A stretch of DNA of 64,000 nt, taken from contig NZ_JAKWJQ010000004.1 of the NCBI RefSeq assembly GCF_022761015.1, positions 1 through 64,000 on the forward strand, read 5' to 3'. The position numbers were made by a program, and so were the translations under genes. The notes beneath the pieces were generated by a model, which saw only the letters and a list, made by a program, of their open reading frames with translations, did not search any database and was not told the DNA's origin. Positions 35,298 through 43,536 of the stretch are shown one piece after another (the stretch's first letter is position 1; each line of letters starts with the position of its first letter). This DNA is from Humibacter sp. RRB41 (lineage in GTDB: Bacteria > Actinomycetota > Actinomycetes > Actinomycetales > Microbacteriaceae).

Positions 35298-36302
35298 TCA
35301 GCGCGACGGTGGCGAAACCAGCGAAATCGCCGCCTCCGCCATCGCCGCGGTGGCGGGCACGTCGCGCATCCACAGCGGCACAGCGCGGGCGACGAGGCCG
35401 GCGTCGGTGAGCTGGGAGACGGCATCCGCGTCCTCCTCTGCGACGAGCCAACCGTCGAGCAGCCCGCCGCCGGACCTCGCCCCGTAGTGCAGCCCGACGG
35501 CGGCGGCACCGGTTTCGACGCCGATCACGGTGAGGCAGGCATCCGCCATGCCGCGCACCGCGGCGCCGCCGATGATCGGGGAGATCCCGACGACGCGTGC
35601 GGACGTCTCCCGCACCGCATCACCAATGCCAGGCACGTTCAGAATCGTGCCGATCGAGACGACGGGGTTCGACGGCGGGATCACGACGAGGTCGGCATCC
35701 CCGATCGCCTCGAGCACGCCGGGAGCGGCGCTCGCCGATTCGAGTCCGACCTGCACGAATTCCGTCGCAGGAACCCCGGCGCGATACCGCACCCACCATT
35801 CCTCGAAGTGGATGAGTGAACCAGCCTCGTGCTCGTCTGCCGCATCACGTAGCCGCACGTGCGTCTCCACCGGCTGGTCGCTCATCGGCAACAGGCGTGC
35901 GCCGGGCTGCCACCGCCCGGAGAGGAACTCGGTCGCCTCACCGAGCGTGGCGCCGTTGCGGAGCAGTTCGGTGCGCACGATGTGCGTCGCCAGGTCGAGG
36001 TCGCCGAGGGTGAACCAGTCCCAACCCTTGCCGTACGCCGCGATCTCGGCCGACGTTCGGCGCGTCTCATCCGGCCGCCCCCAGCCTTGTTCTTCGTTGA
36101 TGCCGCCGCCGAGCGTGTACATCACGGTGTCGAGGTCCGGGCAGACGCGCAGACCGTTCAGCCACATGTCGTCTCCGGTGTTGACGACGACCGTGACGTC
36201 AGCGCCGGGATGCGCGTCGGCGAGCAGGGCGAGCAGCCCACGGGTGAAGCGGGCGCCGCCGACGCCTCCGGCCAGCACGGTCACGCGATGCAGTTGGGTC
36301 AT
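35298..36302 (-). CDS. cofD: 2-phospho-L-lactate (phosphoenolpyruvyl) transferase CofD/FbiA
   Basis: The 334-residue enzyme joins FO to the guanylyl-activated donor made by CofC, giving F420-0 or its dehydro form. Diagnostic segments are VLAGGVGGARFTRGL, VVVNTGDDMWLNGLRVCPD, TVMYTLGGGINEEQGWG, VVIPPSNPVVSIGTIL and SPIIGGAAVRGMAD. ATG 36302 (MTQLHRV) is the natural start. It is the first gene of the minus-strand F420 series, 139 bp ahead of fbiC, and is divergent from the nitroreductase-like gene at 36383. Confidence 0.93.
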   Translation of the reverse strand: MTQLHRVTVLAGGVGGARFTRGLLALLADAHPGADVTVVVNTGDDMWLNGLRVCPDLDTVMYTLGGGINEEQGWGRPDETRRTSAEIAAYGKGWDWFTLGDLDLATHIVRTELLRNGATLGEATEFLSGRWQPGARLLPMSDQPVETHVRLRDAADEHEAGSLIHFEEWWVRYRAGVPATEFVQVGLESASAAPGVLEAIGDADLVVIPPSNPVVSIGTILNVPGIGDAVRETSARVVGISPIIGGAAVRGMADACLTVIGVETGAAAVGLHYGARSGGGLLDGWLVAEEDADAVSQLTDAGLVARAVPLWMRDVPATAAMAEAAISLVSPPSR

Positions 36303-36382
36303 GCGACAAGTCAAGCGTGTGGCGCGCATCCGTGCCGAATCGCGCCCACACGTGTGGGCGCCCGAGGGGCCAGAATCGAGCC

Positions 36383-36892
36383 ATGCCTTCGCTCCTGCGC
36401 ACCGTTCGAGGCTCCGTCGCCTGGTTCTCCCGCACGAAGTTCTTTCGCGCGGTGGGGCCGACCGTGATGCCGCCGCTCGAGCGCGGCATCGCGTTCGTCA
36501 CGCGCGGCCGCGTGCAGATGAGCGGACTGCTGGTGCCGTCGCTGGTGCTGCGCACGATCGGCGCGAAGAGCGGCCTCGAGCGAGAGACGGCCTTGATGTA
36601 CTGCCCGGAACCCGGCAAACGGATGCTCGTGACCGGCAGCAACTTCGCCCGCGACGCGCATCCGGCCTGGACGTCCAACCTGATCGCCCACCCCGACGCG
36701 GTGGCGGTGGTGCGCGGCAAGCCGATTCCCGTGCGCGCCCAGCTGATCGGAGACGACGAGCGAGAGGCGGTCTGGGCGTACATCGAACACCAGTGGCCGG
36801 GCTACCGCGGCTACGAGCGGGCGAGCGGCAGGGTGCTGCGCATCTTCCGCCTGGTGCCGACCCCGGCGGTGGCGTCCCCGCTGGTCGAGTAG
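36383..36892 (+). CDS. Deazaflavin (F420)-dependent nitroreductase family protein
   Basis: This 169-residue protein belongs to the Ddn-like family of F420H2-binding split barrels. It shows LVLRTIGAKSGLERETALMY, LVTGSNFARDAHPAWTSNL, HPDAVAVVRGK and YIEHQWPGYRGYERASGR, with the last part matching the family C-terminus. An N-terminal amphipathic segment resembles the membrane-binding part of Ddn. Its final codons (PLVE and TAG) are supplied by an interspersed repeat. It is divergent from cofD. Confidence 0.88.
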   Translation: MPSLLRTVRGSVAWFSRTKFFRAVGPTVMPPLERGIAFVTRGRVQMSGLLVPSLVLRTIGAKSGLERETALMYCPEPGKRMLVTGSNFARDAHPAWTSNLIAHPDAVAVVRGKPIPVRAQLIGDDEREAVWAYIEHQWPGYRGYERASGRVLRIFRLVPTPAVASPLVE

Positions 36893-36911
36893 CGAGATCG
36901 CTCGACAGGCG
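36881..36911. repeat. Interspersed GGTCGAGTAGCG repeat, copy 1
   Basis: CTGGTCGAGTAGCGAGATCGCTCGAC overlaps the end of the nitroreductase-like gene and provides its last codons and stop. It is one of five copies of the same core in the window, all at gene ends. The sequence can fold as a short hairpin (AGCGA/TCGCT). Confidence 0.75.
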
Positions 36912-36964
36912 AAATGCTGTGAACACCGTCGCCGCAGGCTCCAGCCCGGGGACGCGTCGATACC

Positions 36965-38800
36965 GTGACAGGCGTGACGTTGCTCCTCATCGGCCTGCTC
37001 GGCGGGTTCATCACGGGGATCTCGCCGTGCATCCTGCCGGTGCTGCCGGTGATCTTCCTCTCCGGCGGCGTGCAGAGCGCTCGGCCGGAGTTCTCGAAGG
37101 ACCCGGTGAACGCGCTGCGCGAGAAGGTCGGCGCGGGCATCCCATCGGCCGTCGCGAGGCGCGCGGCCACTGCGACGCTGCCACAACCCGACCTTCCTGA
37201 CGAGCCGCAGCTCATCCCGAGAAGCAGCGGCCTTCGCCCCTATCTCGTCATCCTCGGCCTCGTGCTGAGCTTCAGCGTCTTCACGCTGTTCGGCACCCTC
37301 ATCATCCAGGCGTTGCACCTGCCGGACGACCTGATCCGCTGGATCGGCCTGATCGTGCTCGTCCTGCTCGGCATCGGGCTGATCGTTCCCCGTTTCGAGA
37401 GCATTCTCGAGAAGCCGTTCTCCTGGATTCCGCAGCGCGCCGTCGGCACCGACCGTGGCGGATTCGTCCTCGGGATCGTGCTCGGCGCCGTCTATGTGCC
37501 CTGCGCCGGGCCCGTGCTGGCCGCGATCACCGTCGCCGGAGCCACCGGCCGGATCGGGCTGCAGACCGTCGCGCTCACGCTGTCGTTCGCGATCGGCACG
37601 GCGATTCCGCTGCTCTTCTTCGCTCTCGCCGGCCGTCGGGTCGGCGAACGGCTGCGCTCGTTCCGCAAGCACCAGCGGGTCATCCGCACCGTCAGCGGTG
37701 TCGTGATGATCGCGCTCGCCGTGGCACTCACGTTCAACCTGACGGATGCCATCCAGCGCGCGATCCCCGACTACACGGCGGCGGTGAACAGCTTCATCGA
37801 GCACACGACGCCGCAGGGGCTGGCCGCTGGGGCGGGCGTCGCGGGCGCGTTGGCGAGCTGCCAGGCATCCGCATCGGAGAATCTGCAGAACTGCGGCGCC
37901 GCGCCGGCCTTCACAGGCATCCAGAGCTGGCAGAACACACCGAGCGACACACCGCTGACCCTGAAGGGTCTGCGCGGAAAGGTCGTGCTCGTCGACTTCT
38001 GGGCGTATTCGTGCATCAACTGCCAGCGCGAGATCGCCCACGTGGATGCCTGGTACAGCGCCTATCGCGACCTCGGCTTCGAGGTGGTCGGCGTGCACAC
38101 CCCGGAGTACGCGTTCGAGCACGATCCGGCGAACGTGGCGTCTGGCGCGAAGCGTCTCGGCATTCAGTACCCGATCGCGATCGACAACGACTACGGCACC
38201 TGGAACGCCTACGGCAACAACTCCTGGCCGGCTGCATACCTCGTCGACGCCAAGGGGAACGTACGTCACGTGGCCATCGGCGAGGGGAACTACGGCGGCG
38301 AGGAGTCGCTGATCCGCCAGCTCATCACGAAGGCTCGCCCCGGTGTGACACTGCCGAAGGCGACGGATGTGCCCGACACGAGTCCGACGAACCCGAGCCA
38401 GACGCCCGAGACCTACCTCGGCACGCAGCGTGCCGAAGGCTACGCAGGACCCACCTCGTATGCGGACGGCACCCGCACGTTCGCCATGCCGAAGACCGTT
38501 CCACAGGACCGATACGGCCTCGGAGGCACGTGGACCCTCGCCGGCGAATCGATCACGGCGAAGGGCGGCTCGTCGATCACGCTCCACTACGACGCGTCGA
38601 AGGTGTACCTGGATGTCGGCGGCAGCGGCACCCTGACCGTCACGCAGGGCTCGACACCGTCAGCGACCAGCGCGACGACCTTCAAAGTCTCCGGTGCTCC
38701 CGACATCTACACGGTCGTGTCATCGTCGTCGCCCAAGCGCGGAACGGTGACGATCCAGCTCAGCCCCCGCCTGGCCGCCTACTCGTTCACCTTCGGGTGA
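36965..38800 (+). CDS. DipZ-like membrane thiol-disulfide protein (CcdA + TlpA-type thioredoxin)
   Basis: The 611-residue protein has an N-terminal CcdA-type membrane domain (about residues 1-265) with the conserved ISPCILPVLP and VYVPCAGPVLAA cysteine motifs. An extracellular thioredoxin-like domain follows with the CxxC site in WAYSCINCQREIAHVDAW near residue 350. A beta-rich C-terminal domain (about 480-611) completes the DipZ layout of actinobacteria. It passes electrons from the cytoplasm to extracellular disulfides. GTG 36965 is the annotated start; GTG 36974 is an alternative. Confidence 0.9.
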   Translation: MTGVTLLLIGLLGGFITGISPCILPVLPVIFLSGGVQSARPEFSKDPVNALREKVGAGIPSAVARRAATATLPQPDLPDEPQLIPRSSGLRPYLVILGLVLSFSVFTLFGTLIIQALHLPDDLIRWIGLIVLVLLGIGLIVPRFESILEKPFSWIPQRAVGTDRGGFVLGIVLGAVYVPCAGPVLAAITVAGATGRIGLQTVALTLSFAIGTAIPLLFFALAGRRVGERLRSFRKHQRVIRTVSGVVMIALAVALTFNLTDAIQRAIPDYTAAVNSFIEHTTPQGLAAGAGVAGALASCQASASENLQNCGAAPAFTGIQSWQNTPSDTPLTLKGLRGKVVLVDFWAYSCINCQREIAHVDAWYSAYRDLGFEVVGVHTPEYAFEHDPANVASGAKRLGIQYPIAIDNDYGTWNAYGNNSWPAAYLVDAKGNVRHVAIGEGNYGGEESLIRQLITKARPGVTLPKATDVPDTSPTNPSQTPETYLGTQRAEGYAGPTSYADGTRTFAMPKTVPQDRYGLGGTWTLAGESITAKGGSSITLHYDASKVYLDVGGSGTLTVTQGSTPSATSATTFKVSGAPDIYTVVSSSSPKRGTVTIQLSPRLAAYSFTFG

Positions 38801-38805
38801 CCTCG

Positions 38806-38823
38806 CGCTGGTCGAGTAGCGAG
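38806..38823. repeat. Interspersed GGTCGAGTAGCG repeat, copy 2
   Basis: CGCTGGTCGAGTAGCGAG lies in the 27-bp gap between the DipZ-like gene and the convergent glycosylase gene. It is a short, perhaps truncated, copy of the same element as at 36881, 44110 and 54603. Confidence 0.65.
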
Positions 38824-38827
38824 GGGG

Positions 38828-39736
38828 TCACTTCAGCAGCCGCGACAGCACGCGATCGGCCAACGGCTTGCCGCCGGTCTGGCAGGTCGGGCAGTACTGA
38901 AACGTGGAGTCCGCGTAGATCACCTGCCGGATCGTGTCACCGCACACCGGGCACGCCTCACCGAACCTGGCGTGCACGTTGAGGTTCGACTTCTTCTCCG
39001 CTTTCAGCTCGGATGCCTTCAGCCCGTCCGCGCGCTCCAGAGCCTCGCGAAGCATCCGACCCGTCGCCTCGTACAGCGTGCGCACGTCGGCGGCCGGCAT
39101 GTTCGCCGGCTTGAACGGCGACATCTTCGCAGCCCAGAGGATCTCGTCGGAATAGGCGTTGCCGATCCCGGCGATCAGCGACTGGTTGCGCAGCACGCCC
39201 TTGATCTGCGCGCGTCCCGCAGCCGACAGGATGCCGGCGAAGACCTCCTCCGTGAACTCCGGCGCGAGTGGATCGGGTCCGAGCCGAGCGATGCCCGGAA
39301 CGTCGGCCGGATCGCGCACCAGGTAGATCGCGAGGCTCTTCTTGGTGCCCGCCTCGGTGATGTCCACGCCGGAACCGTCATCGAGCACGAGTCGTGCCGC
39401 CAGCGGGCCGGCGCTGCGTCCGCGCGGGCGGGCGGCGGGAACGGGCGCGGCATCCCGCCAGCGGATCCAGCCGGCCCTGGCGAGATGGATGATCAGGTGC
39501 AGGTCGGCACCAGCATCGCCATCGGCTGACTCGTCGGCGTCGGGCCGAAGCGTGACGTCGAGGAACTTGCCGTGCCTGCCCACGCCGGCCACGCGCATTC
39601 CGTGCAGCGCCGAGACCGGTGGATCGAACGTCTTCAGCGCGGCGAACGACGTGACGTCGAACCGCTCGACGACGCGCCTGCCCAGCCGGCCGTCGAGGTC
39701 GGCGGCGAGCGCGTGCACTTCGGGCAGTTCGGGCAC
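38828..39736 (-). CDS. Fpg/Nei family DNA glycosylase/AP lyase
   Basis: The 302-residue enzyme removes oxidised bases and nicks abasic sites. It begins MPELPEV with the catalytic Pro and Glu, contains the lysine in GRHGKFLDV, and ends with a zinc finger (CPVCGD ... YCPTCQTGG). The H2TH domain is seen in ILSAAGRAQIKGVLRNQSLI and GIGNAYSDEILW. It is closer to the Fpg-like group whose exact substrates vary in actinobacteria. It converges with the DipZ-like gene. Confidence 0.92.
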   Translation of the reverse strand: MPELPEVHALAADLDGRLGRRVVERFDVTSFAALKTFDPPVSALHGMRVAGVGRHGKFLDVTLRPDADESADGDAGADLHLIIHLARAGWIRWRDAAPVPAARPRGRSAGPLAARLVLDDGSGVDITEAGTKKSLAIYLVRDPADVPGIARLGPDPLAPEFTEEVFAGILSAAGRAQIKGVLRNQSLIAGIGNAYSDEILWAAKMSPFKPANMPAADVRTLYEATGRMLREALERADGLKASELKAEKKSNLNVHARFGEACPVCGDTIRQVIYADSTFQYCPTCQTGGKPLADRVLSRLLK

Positions 39737-39781
39737 CTGTTCAGTCTGCCCCGCACGGCCGACATCCGTAAACGTCCGGCG

Positions 39782-40177
39782 TCAGCTCAGTGCGTCGACA
39801 GCGAAATCATGTGTGTGCTGCTCCAGGCGGGCGTCGTTGGTCCAGAGCTCACGGCATCCGGTCAGCTGTGCCGTCGCAACGTGCAGGGCATCCGGAGTAC
39901 GAATCCCGTGGCGTGCGCGCAACTCGGCAGCACGTCGATAGCCCCGCGTGTCGATGCTCAACAGCTGGAACTGTTCGAAAAGACGTTCGTAGTGATCGGC
40001 GAGAAGCATGTTGTCGTCCCGAAGAGGACCGACCAGACACTCGAGAATCACCAACGGGCTGATCGCGACCGGCTCGTCGCCGAGGTCGGCGAGTCGACGA
40101 CGTACTCCCTCGCCTCGTTCCGACCTGTCTTCTGCCGCGTAGATCACGATGCAGGAGTCGAGGTAGATCACTCCCAA
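39782..40177 (-). CDS. VapC-type PIN-domain toxin
   Basis: The 131-residue PIN protein carries the acidic quartet of VapC ribonucleases: Asp in IYLDSCIVIY, Glu in VILECLVGP, Asp in RTPDALHVATA, and Asp in WTNDARLEQ. It is expected to cleave a specific RNA, often tRNA or rRNA, when released from its antitoxin. Its start overlaps the antitoxin gene by 10 bp. Confidence 0.9.
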   Translation of the reverse strand: MGVIYLDSCIVIYAAEDRSERGEGVRRRLADLGDEPVAISPLVILECLVGPLRDDNMLLADHYERLFEQFQLLSIDTRGYRRAAELRARHGIRTPDALHVATAQLTGCRELWTNDARLEQHTHDFAVDALS

Positions 40178-40425
40178 CCCTCGCGCTCCGCGCGAACCTG
40201 ATCATCGAGCTCAGAGGCCGGGCGCGCGGCAGAACTCGCAATCGGATGCTCGGCGATCCAGTCGACGAGACCCGCAGCGCTGTGCTCGTCGTGCGCGTCC
40301 ACTCGGGTGATCCGTGCGACCGGGCGGCCCCGTCGGGCGATCACGGTGTCCGTTCCCTGTTGCGCAGCGCTGACGAGCTTCGAGAGGTTGTTTCTCGCAT
40401 CGAAGATGTTCGACTGATCGGCCAC
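40168..40425 (-). CDS. Phd/YefM-type antitoxin
   Basis: The 85-residue protein has an N-terminal DNA-binding fold of the Phd/YefM family (NIFDARNNLSKLVSAAQQG, then IARRGRPVARITRV) and a disordered acidic C-terminus expected to bind the toxin. The start is GTG 40425. A TAGAAT -10-like element ends 7 bp upstream, so the message may be leaderless. Two direct repeats there could be its operator. Confidence 0.88.
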   Translation of the reverse strand: MADQSNIFDARNNLSKLVSAAQQGTDTVIARRGRPVARITRVDAHDEHSAAGLVDWIAEHPIASSAARPASELDDQVRAEREGWE

Positions 40426-40431
40426 ATCGTC

Positions 40432-40455
40432 ATTCTAGCCAGGTGTTCTAGCCAG
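40432..40455 (-). promoter_or_regulatory. Promoter/operator of the toxin-antitoxin pair
   Basis: On the plus strand TTCTAGCCAG occurs at 40433-40442 and 40446-40455, a 10-bp direct repeat at 13-bp spacing. On the coding strand the gene-proximal copy forms TAGAAT (40432-40437), a good -10 element, placing the transcript start at or near the GTG start codon. The antitoxin may bind the repeats. Confidence 0.55.
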
Positions 40456-40471
40456 AAGGTGGGAGCGTCCG

Positions 40472-41338
40472 TCAGCTCAAGATGTCCTTCGTGGCGAACC
40501 GCCCGTATGCCAACGCCCCGAACACCACGACGTACCCCAGCTGCAGCACCGCGTTCTGGCCGTAGGAGTCCCACACGATCGGGTCGCGCAGCAGGTCGCC
40601 GAACCCGAGCCAGTAGTGCGTGAAGAGCCACGGATGCAGCCAGTCCAGTTGCGGAAGCTGGTCCATGATCTGCGAGGCTCCCGCCAGCACCACAGTCGCC
40701 GCCATCGCGCCGACCGGCACGGTCGTCAGCGTCGAGATGAAGAGGCCGATGGCACCGAGCCCGAGCAGCGAGAGGGCGACGTAACAGGCGAGGAGCCCGG
40801 TGCGTTCGAAGAACCCCGCGGCACCGACCGTGTCGCCTGACAACAACGTCACCGGTCCGATCGGAAAGAGCAGGGCGCCGATCCCGATGCCGGCGAGCAC
40901 GACGACCACCGTCGCGGCGAGTGAGAACGCGACGACGCCGGCGTACTTCACCAGCAGCAACCGCACTCGGCCGACGGGCGCGACGAGCAGGTAGCGCAGC
41001 GTGCCGAGTCCGGCCTCGCCCGCGATCGTGTCGCCGGCGACGACGCCGAGCGTGAGCGGCAGGAAGAGCGGAACGCAGACGACGAGCGCGGTGAATCCGA
41101 CGAACAAGCCGTTCTGCGTGATGGCACCGAGGAACGCGGGTCCCCGACCGCTGTCGCCCGCGCCCGTGACGCGCACCACGATGGCGATCATCGCGGGCAC
41201 CGCGGCGAGCGCGACGAGCATCGCGATCGTGCGTCGTCGCCGGAACAACGTTCCCAGTTCGGATCCGAGCAGCGCGAAGACCCTCAGCCTCGAAACGACG
41301 GCGGGTCGCGGCGTCGTGGATGCCTCAGCCTGCGACAT
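40472..41338 (-). CDS. ABC transporter permease (ABC-2 type)
   Basis: The 288-residue membrane protein has six helices in the ABC-2 layout: the first near residue 38-58 (IAMLVALAAVPAMIAIVV), and a coupling segment around TIAGEAGLGTLRYLLVAPVG, which matches the exporter pattern GEaGTlryLLxxPv. It overlaps the ATPase gene by 14 bp and completes a LolA-like/ATPase/permease operon. The exported substrate is not known. Confidence 0.87.
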   Translation of the reverse strand: MSQAEASTTPRPAVVSRLRVFALLGSELGTLFRRRRTIAMLVALAAVPAMIAIVVRVTGAGDSGRGPAFLGAITQNGLFVGFTALVVCVPLFLPLTLGVVAGDTIAGEAGLGTLRYLLVAPVGRVRLLLVKYAGVVAFSLAATVVVVLAGIGIGALLFPIGPVTLLSGDTVGAAGFFERTGLLACYVALSLLGLGAIGLFISTLTTVPVGAMAATVVLAGASQIMDQLPQLDWLHPWLFTHYWLGFGDLLRDPIVWDSYGQNAVLQLGYVVVFGALAYGRFATKDILS

Positions 41339-42260
41339 CGAAGCCCTCCCCGGTGAGCTCGACGAACCGATCCTCGAGGGACGGCGACGACACCTCGAAC
41401 CCCCGAACCCGCACGCCGTCGGCGACGAGTGCGGCGACGAGGGACTCGGGTGCGGCATCCGCATCGAGGTCAGCGGTCACCACATCGCCGGCGATCGTCG
41501 GAGCCAGTCCCAGGCCCGTCAGCACGGATGCCGCTGCACCGGCATCCGGCGTGTGCACGACTGCCTCCCTGCCACCCGTCGCCCGCAGTTCGTCGAGCGA
41601 TCCGGATGCCACCAGCCGTCCTGCCCGCATCACCGCCACGTGGCTGCAGAGCTGTTCCACCTCGCTGAGCAGGTGGCTGGAGACGAAGACCGTCGCGCCG
41701 TCATCCGCGAGCCTTCGGATCAGTGCGCGCACCTCGCGGGTGCCCTGCGGATCCAGCCCGTTGCTGGGCTCGTCGAGTACGAGCAGCTCGCGGTCGCGGA
41801 GCAGGGCGCCGGCCAGTCCCAGCCGCTGCTTCATGCCGAGGGAGTAGGCGTGCGCCTTCTTGTCGGCGGCGTGCGTGAGTCCGACACGATCGAGAGCGGA
41901 GGCGACGCGGGCGCGACGTGTGGCCGGCACGGAGCGCGGGTCGGCGGCATCCAGCCTGCTGAGGTTCGAACGACCGGTGAGGAACGGGGCGAATGCCGGC
42001 CCCTCGACGAGCGCGCCCACGCGCGGCAGCACGCTGGCGGATGCCCGTGGCATCCGCTCCCCGAGCAGCTCGACTCCGCCTGCGGTCGGCGCCGCCAGCC
42101 CCAGCACCATGCGGATGGTGGTCGTCTTCCCCGATCCGTTCGGCCCGAGGAACCCGAAAACGGACCCTCGGGGAACCTCGAGATCGAGCCCGTCCACCGC
42201 GAGCTGGCGCCCGAACCGTTTGGTCAGACCTGTCGCACGGATCGCGGCCGGCGCGGTCAC
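41325..42260 (-). CDS. ABC transporter ATP-binding protein (ABC-2 exporter)
   Basis: The 311-residue ATPase has Walker A GPNGSGKTT, a signature region YSLGMKQRL, Walker B LLVLDEPSNGLDP and switch His in VSSHLLSEVE. The C-terminal extension (PSLEDRFVELTGEG) is typical of DrrA/CcmA-like exporters. It is encoded between the LolA-like gene and the permease and energises that permease. Confidence 0.93.
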   Translation of the reverse strand: MTAPAAIRATGLTKRFGRQLAVDGLDLEVPRGSVFGFLGPNGSGKTTTIRMVLGLAAPTAGGVELLGERMPRASASVLPRVGALVEGPAFAPFLTGRSNLSRLDAADPRSVPATRRARVASALDRVGLTHAADKKAHAYSLGMKQRLGLAGALLRDRELLVLDEPSNGLDPQGTREVRALIRRLADDGATVFVSSHLLSEVEQLCSHVAVMRAGRLVASGSLDELRATGGREAVVHTPDAGAAASVLTGLGLAPTIAGDVVTADLDADAAPESLVAALVADGVRVRGFEVSSPSLEDRFVELTGEGFDVAG

Positions 42261-42299
42261 CGCCGGCGCCCGATTCCCCGCGAGCGACTCACCTCTGCG

Positions 42300-43403
42300 C
42301 TACTTCGCAGCCGACTCGAGCGTGGAGAGCGGAACGGCTCCCGCATAGATGCTTCCGTCATCGGTGAGGAACACCGAGAACAGCGAGGTCTGCAGTCCGC
42401 GCCCGCCGTCGACCGACTGGGTCAGCTCGTTCAGCGTGTGCGACTCGGCAGCGGTCAGCCCTGCTGTCCCCGCGCCGAGCGATCCGGCAGGAACGGCGAC
42501 GATCGACGTCCACCCGGTTCCGGTCACGGTCGGCCCCTCGAACGACCCCGGCCGGCGGTTGTCGGGGCTCGCGGTGTGCGAACTCGCCGACAGCTTCTTC
42601 GTGGTGACCTTCGCTCCCTTCGGGGGAGTGAAGGTGAAGTTCGATGCAGCCGGTGTGCTGAAGTCGACCGAGGAGAAGCCGACGGTGACGGCCGGGGACT
42701 TCTGGCCAGCGGCATCCACCTGAACGGCGAGCGGGACTCCGGTCTTCGCGTCGACCGACAGGACCACCTTCGCCACGAGGGTGTCAGCGGCCTGCGACGC
42801 CTTGGGGGCGAGGGTCACGCGCCAGACGCTGCGCCCGGCGGTCGATCCCTTCGACACGGTCAGCGTCGAGCTCTTCTTCGCCTGGGCGACGAGCTTGGTC
42901 GCGAGGTCCTGAGGCGTCGCCGACGGGGTCGCATCGTTCCTCGCGGTCTTCGACGGAAGCGTCACCTTCACAGCCGCGTTCGCCTTGGAATCCCAGGTCC
43001 ACACCGTGCGTCCGTTGCGCACGACGTCACGCTCGACGAGGCTGTCGAGCACCTGCACGCGCTGCTTCGTGGAGCCGTCCACATAGATCTTCGCCGTGTG
43101 CGATGCGGTGAGCAGGTCCAGGATGTCCGACGATTGCGAACCCGATGCCCCGAGCTCCCCGAGCGCGCTCGACAGGTCGGGCAGGCCGAGATCGGAGGTC
43201 TGCCGCACGGTCCCCGAGTAGTGCGCACCCTTCGCCTTCGCGATGAGGGCCAGCGCCTGCGCCGGCGTCGGCGTCTTGGTCGCCGTCGCGACGGACTCGG
43301 CTCGACCGGGGGAGGCCGTGGTCGCGAACGCGGGCGCCGCTACGACACCGGCGACGACGACGGGCGCGACGATCGCGGGAAGCCACTTCAGAAGTCTCTT
43401 CAT
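42300..43403 (-). CDS. LolA/RseB-like secreted lipoprotein-carrier-fold protein
   Basis: The 367-residue protein has a signal peptide (MKRLLKWLPAIVAPVVVAGV, then an Ala-rich site at about residue 28) and a long beta-rich body resembling the LolA/LppX/RseB half-barrel that holds lipids: GAHYSGTVRQTSDLGLPD, TAKIYVDGSTKQRVQVLD, GRTVWTWDSKANAAVKV. It lies 39 bp ahead of an ABC exporter in the same direction. In a monoderm this suggests delivery or sensing of a lipid at the outer face of the membrane rather than classic Lol transport. Confidence 0.75.
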   Translation of the reverse strand: MKRLLKWLPAIVAPVVVAGVVAAPAFATTASPGRAESVATATKTPTPAQALALIAKAKGAHYSGTVRQTSDLGLPDLSSALGELGASGSQSSDILDLLTASHTAKIYVDGSTKQRVQVLDSLVERDVVRNGRTVWTWDSKANAAVKVTLPSKTARNDATPSATPQDLATKLVAQAKKSSTLTVSKGSTAGRSVWRVTLAPKASQAADTLVAKVVLSVDAKTGVPLAVQVDAAGQKSPAVTVGFSSVDFSTPAASNFTFTPPKGAKVTTKKLSASSHTASPDNRRPGSFEGPTVTGTGWTSIVAVPAGSLGAGTAGLTAAESHTLNELTQSVDGGRGLQTSLFSVFLTDDGSIYAGAVPLSTLESAAK

Positions 43404-43536
43404 GGGGGGATCACCTCACTGTGGGGCCCTTTGCAGGTGAGGCCCGAGATCCAGGTTAAGTCGGAATGCTCCGCCTGTGCTGTGCAGAGCGTGACGTGCA
43501 ACGAAAGGTGTACGCCCTGCGGTGCAGAATGGCGAG

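Noticed and set aside
43410-43450. Short inverted repeat CCTCAC...GTGAGG ahead of the LolA-like gene
   Set aside because: Only six paired bases with a long loop; too weak to call a feature.
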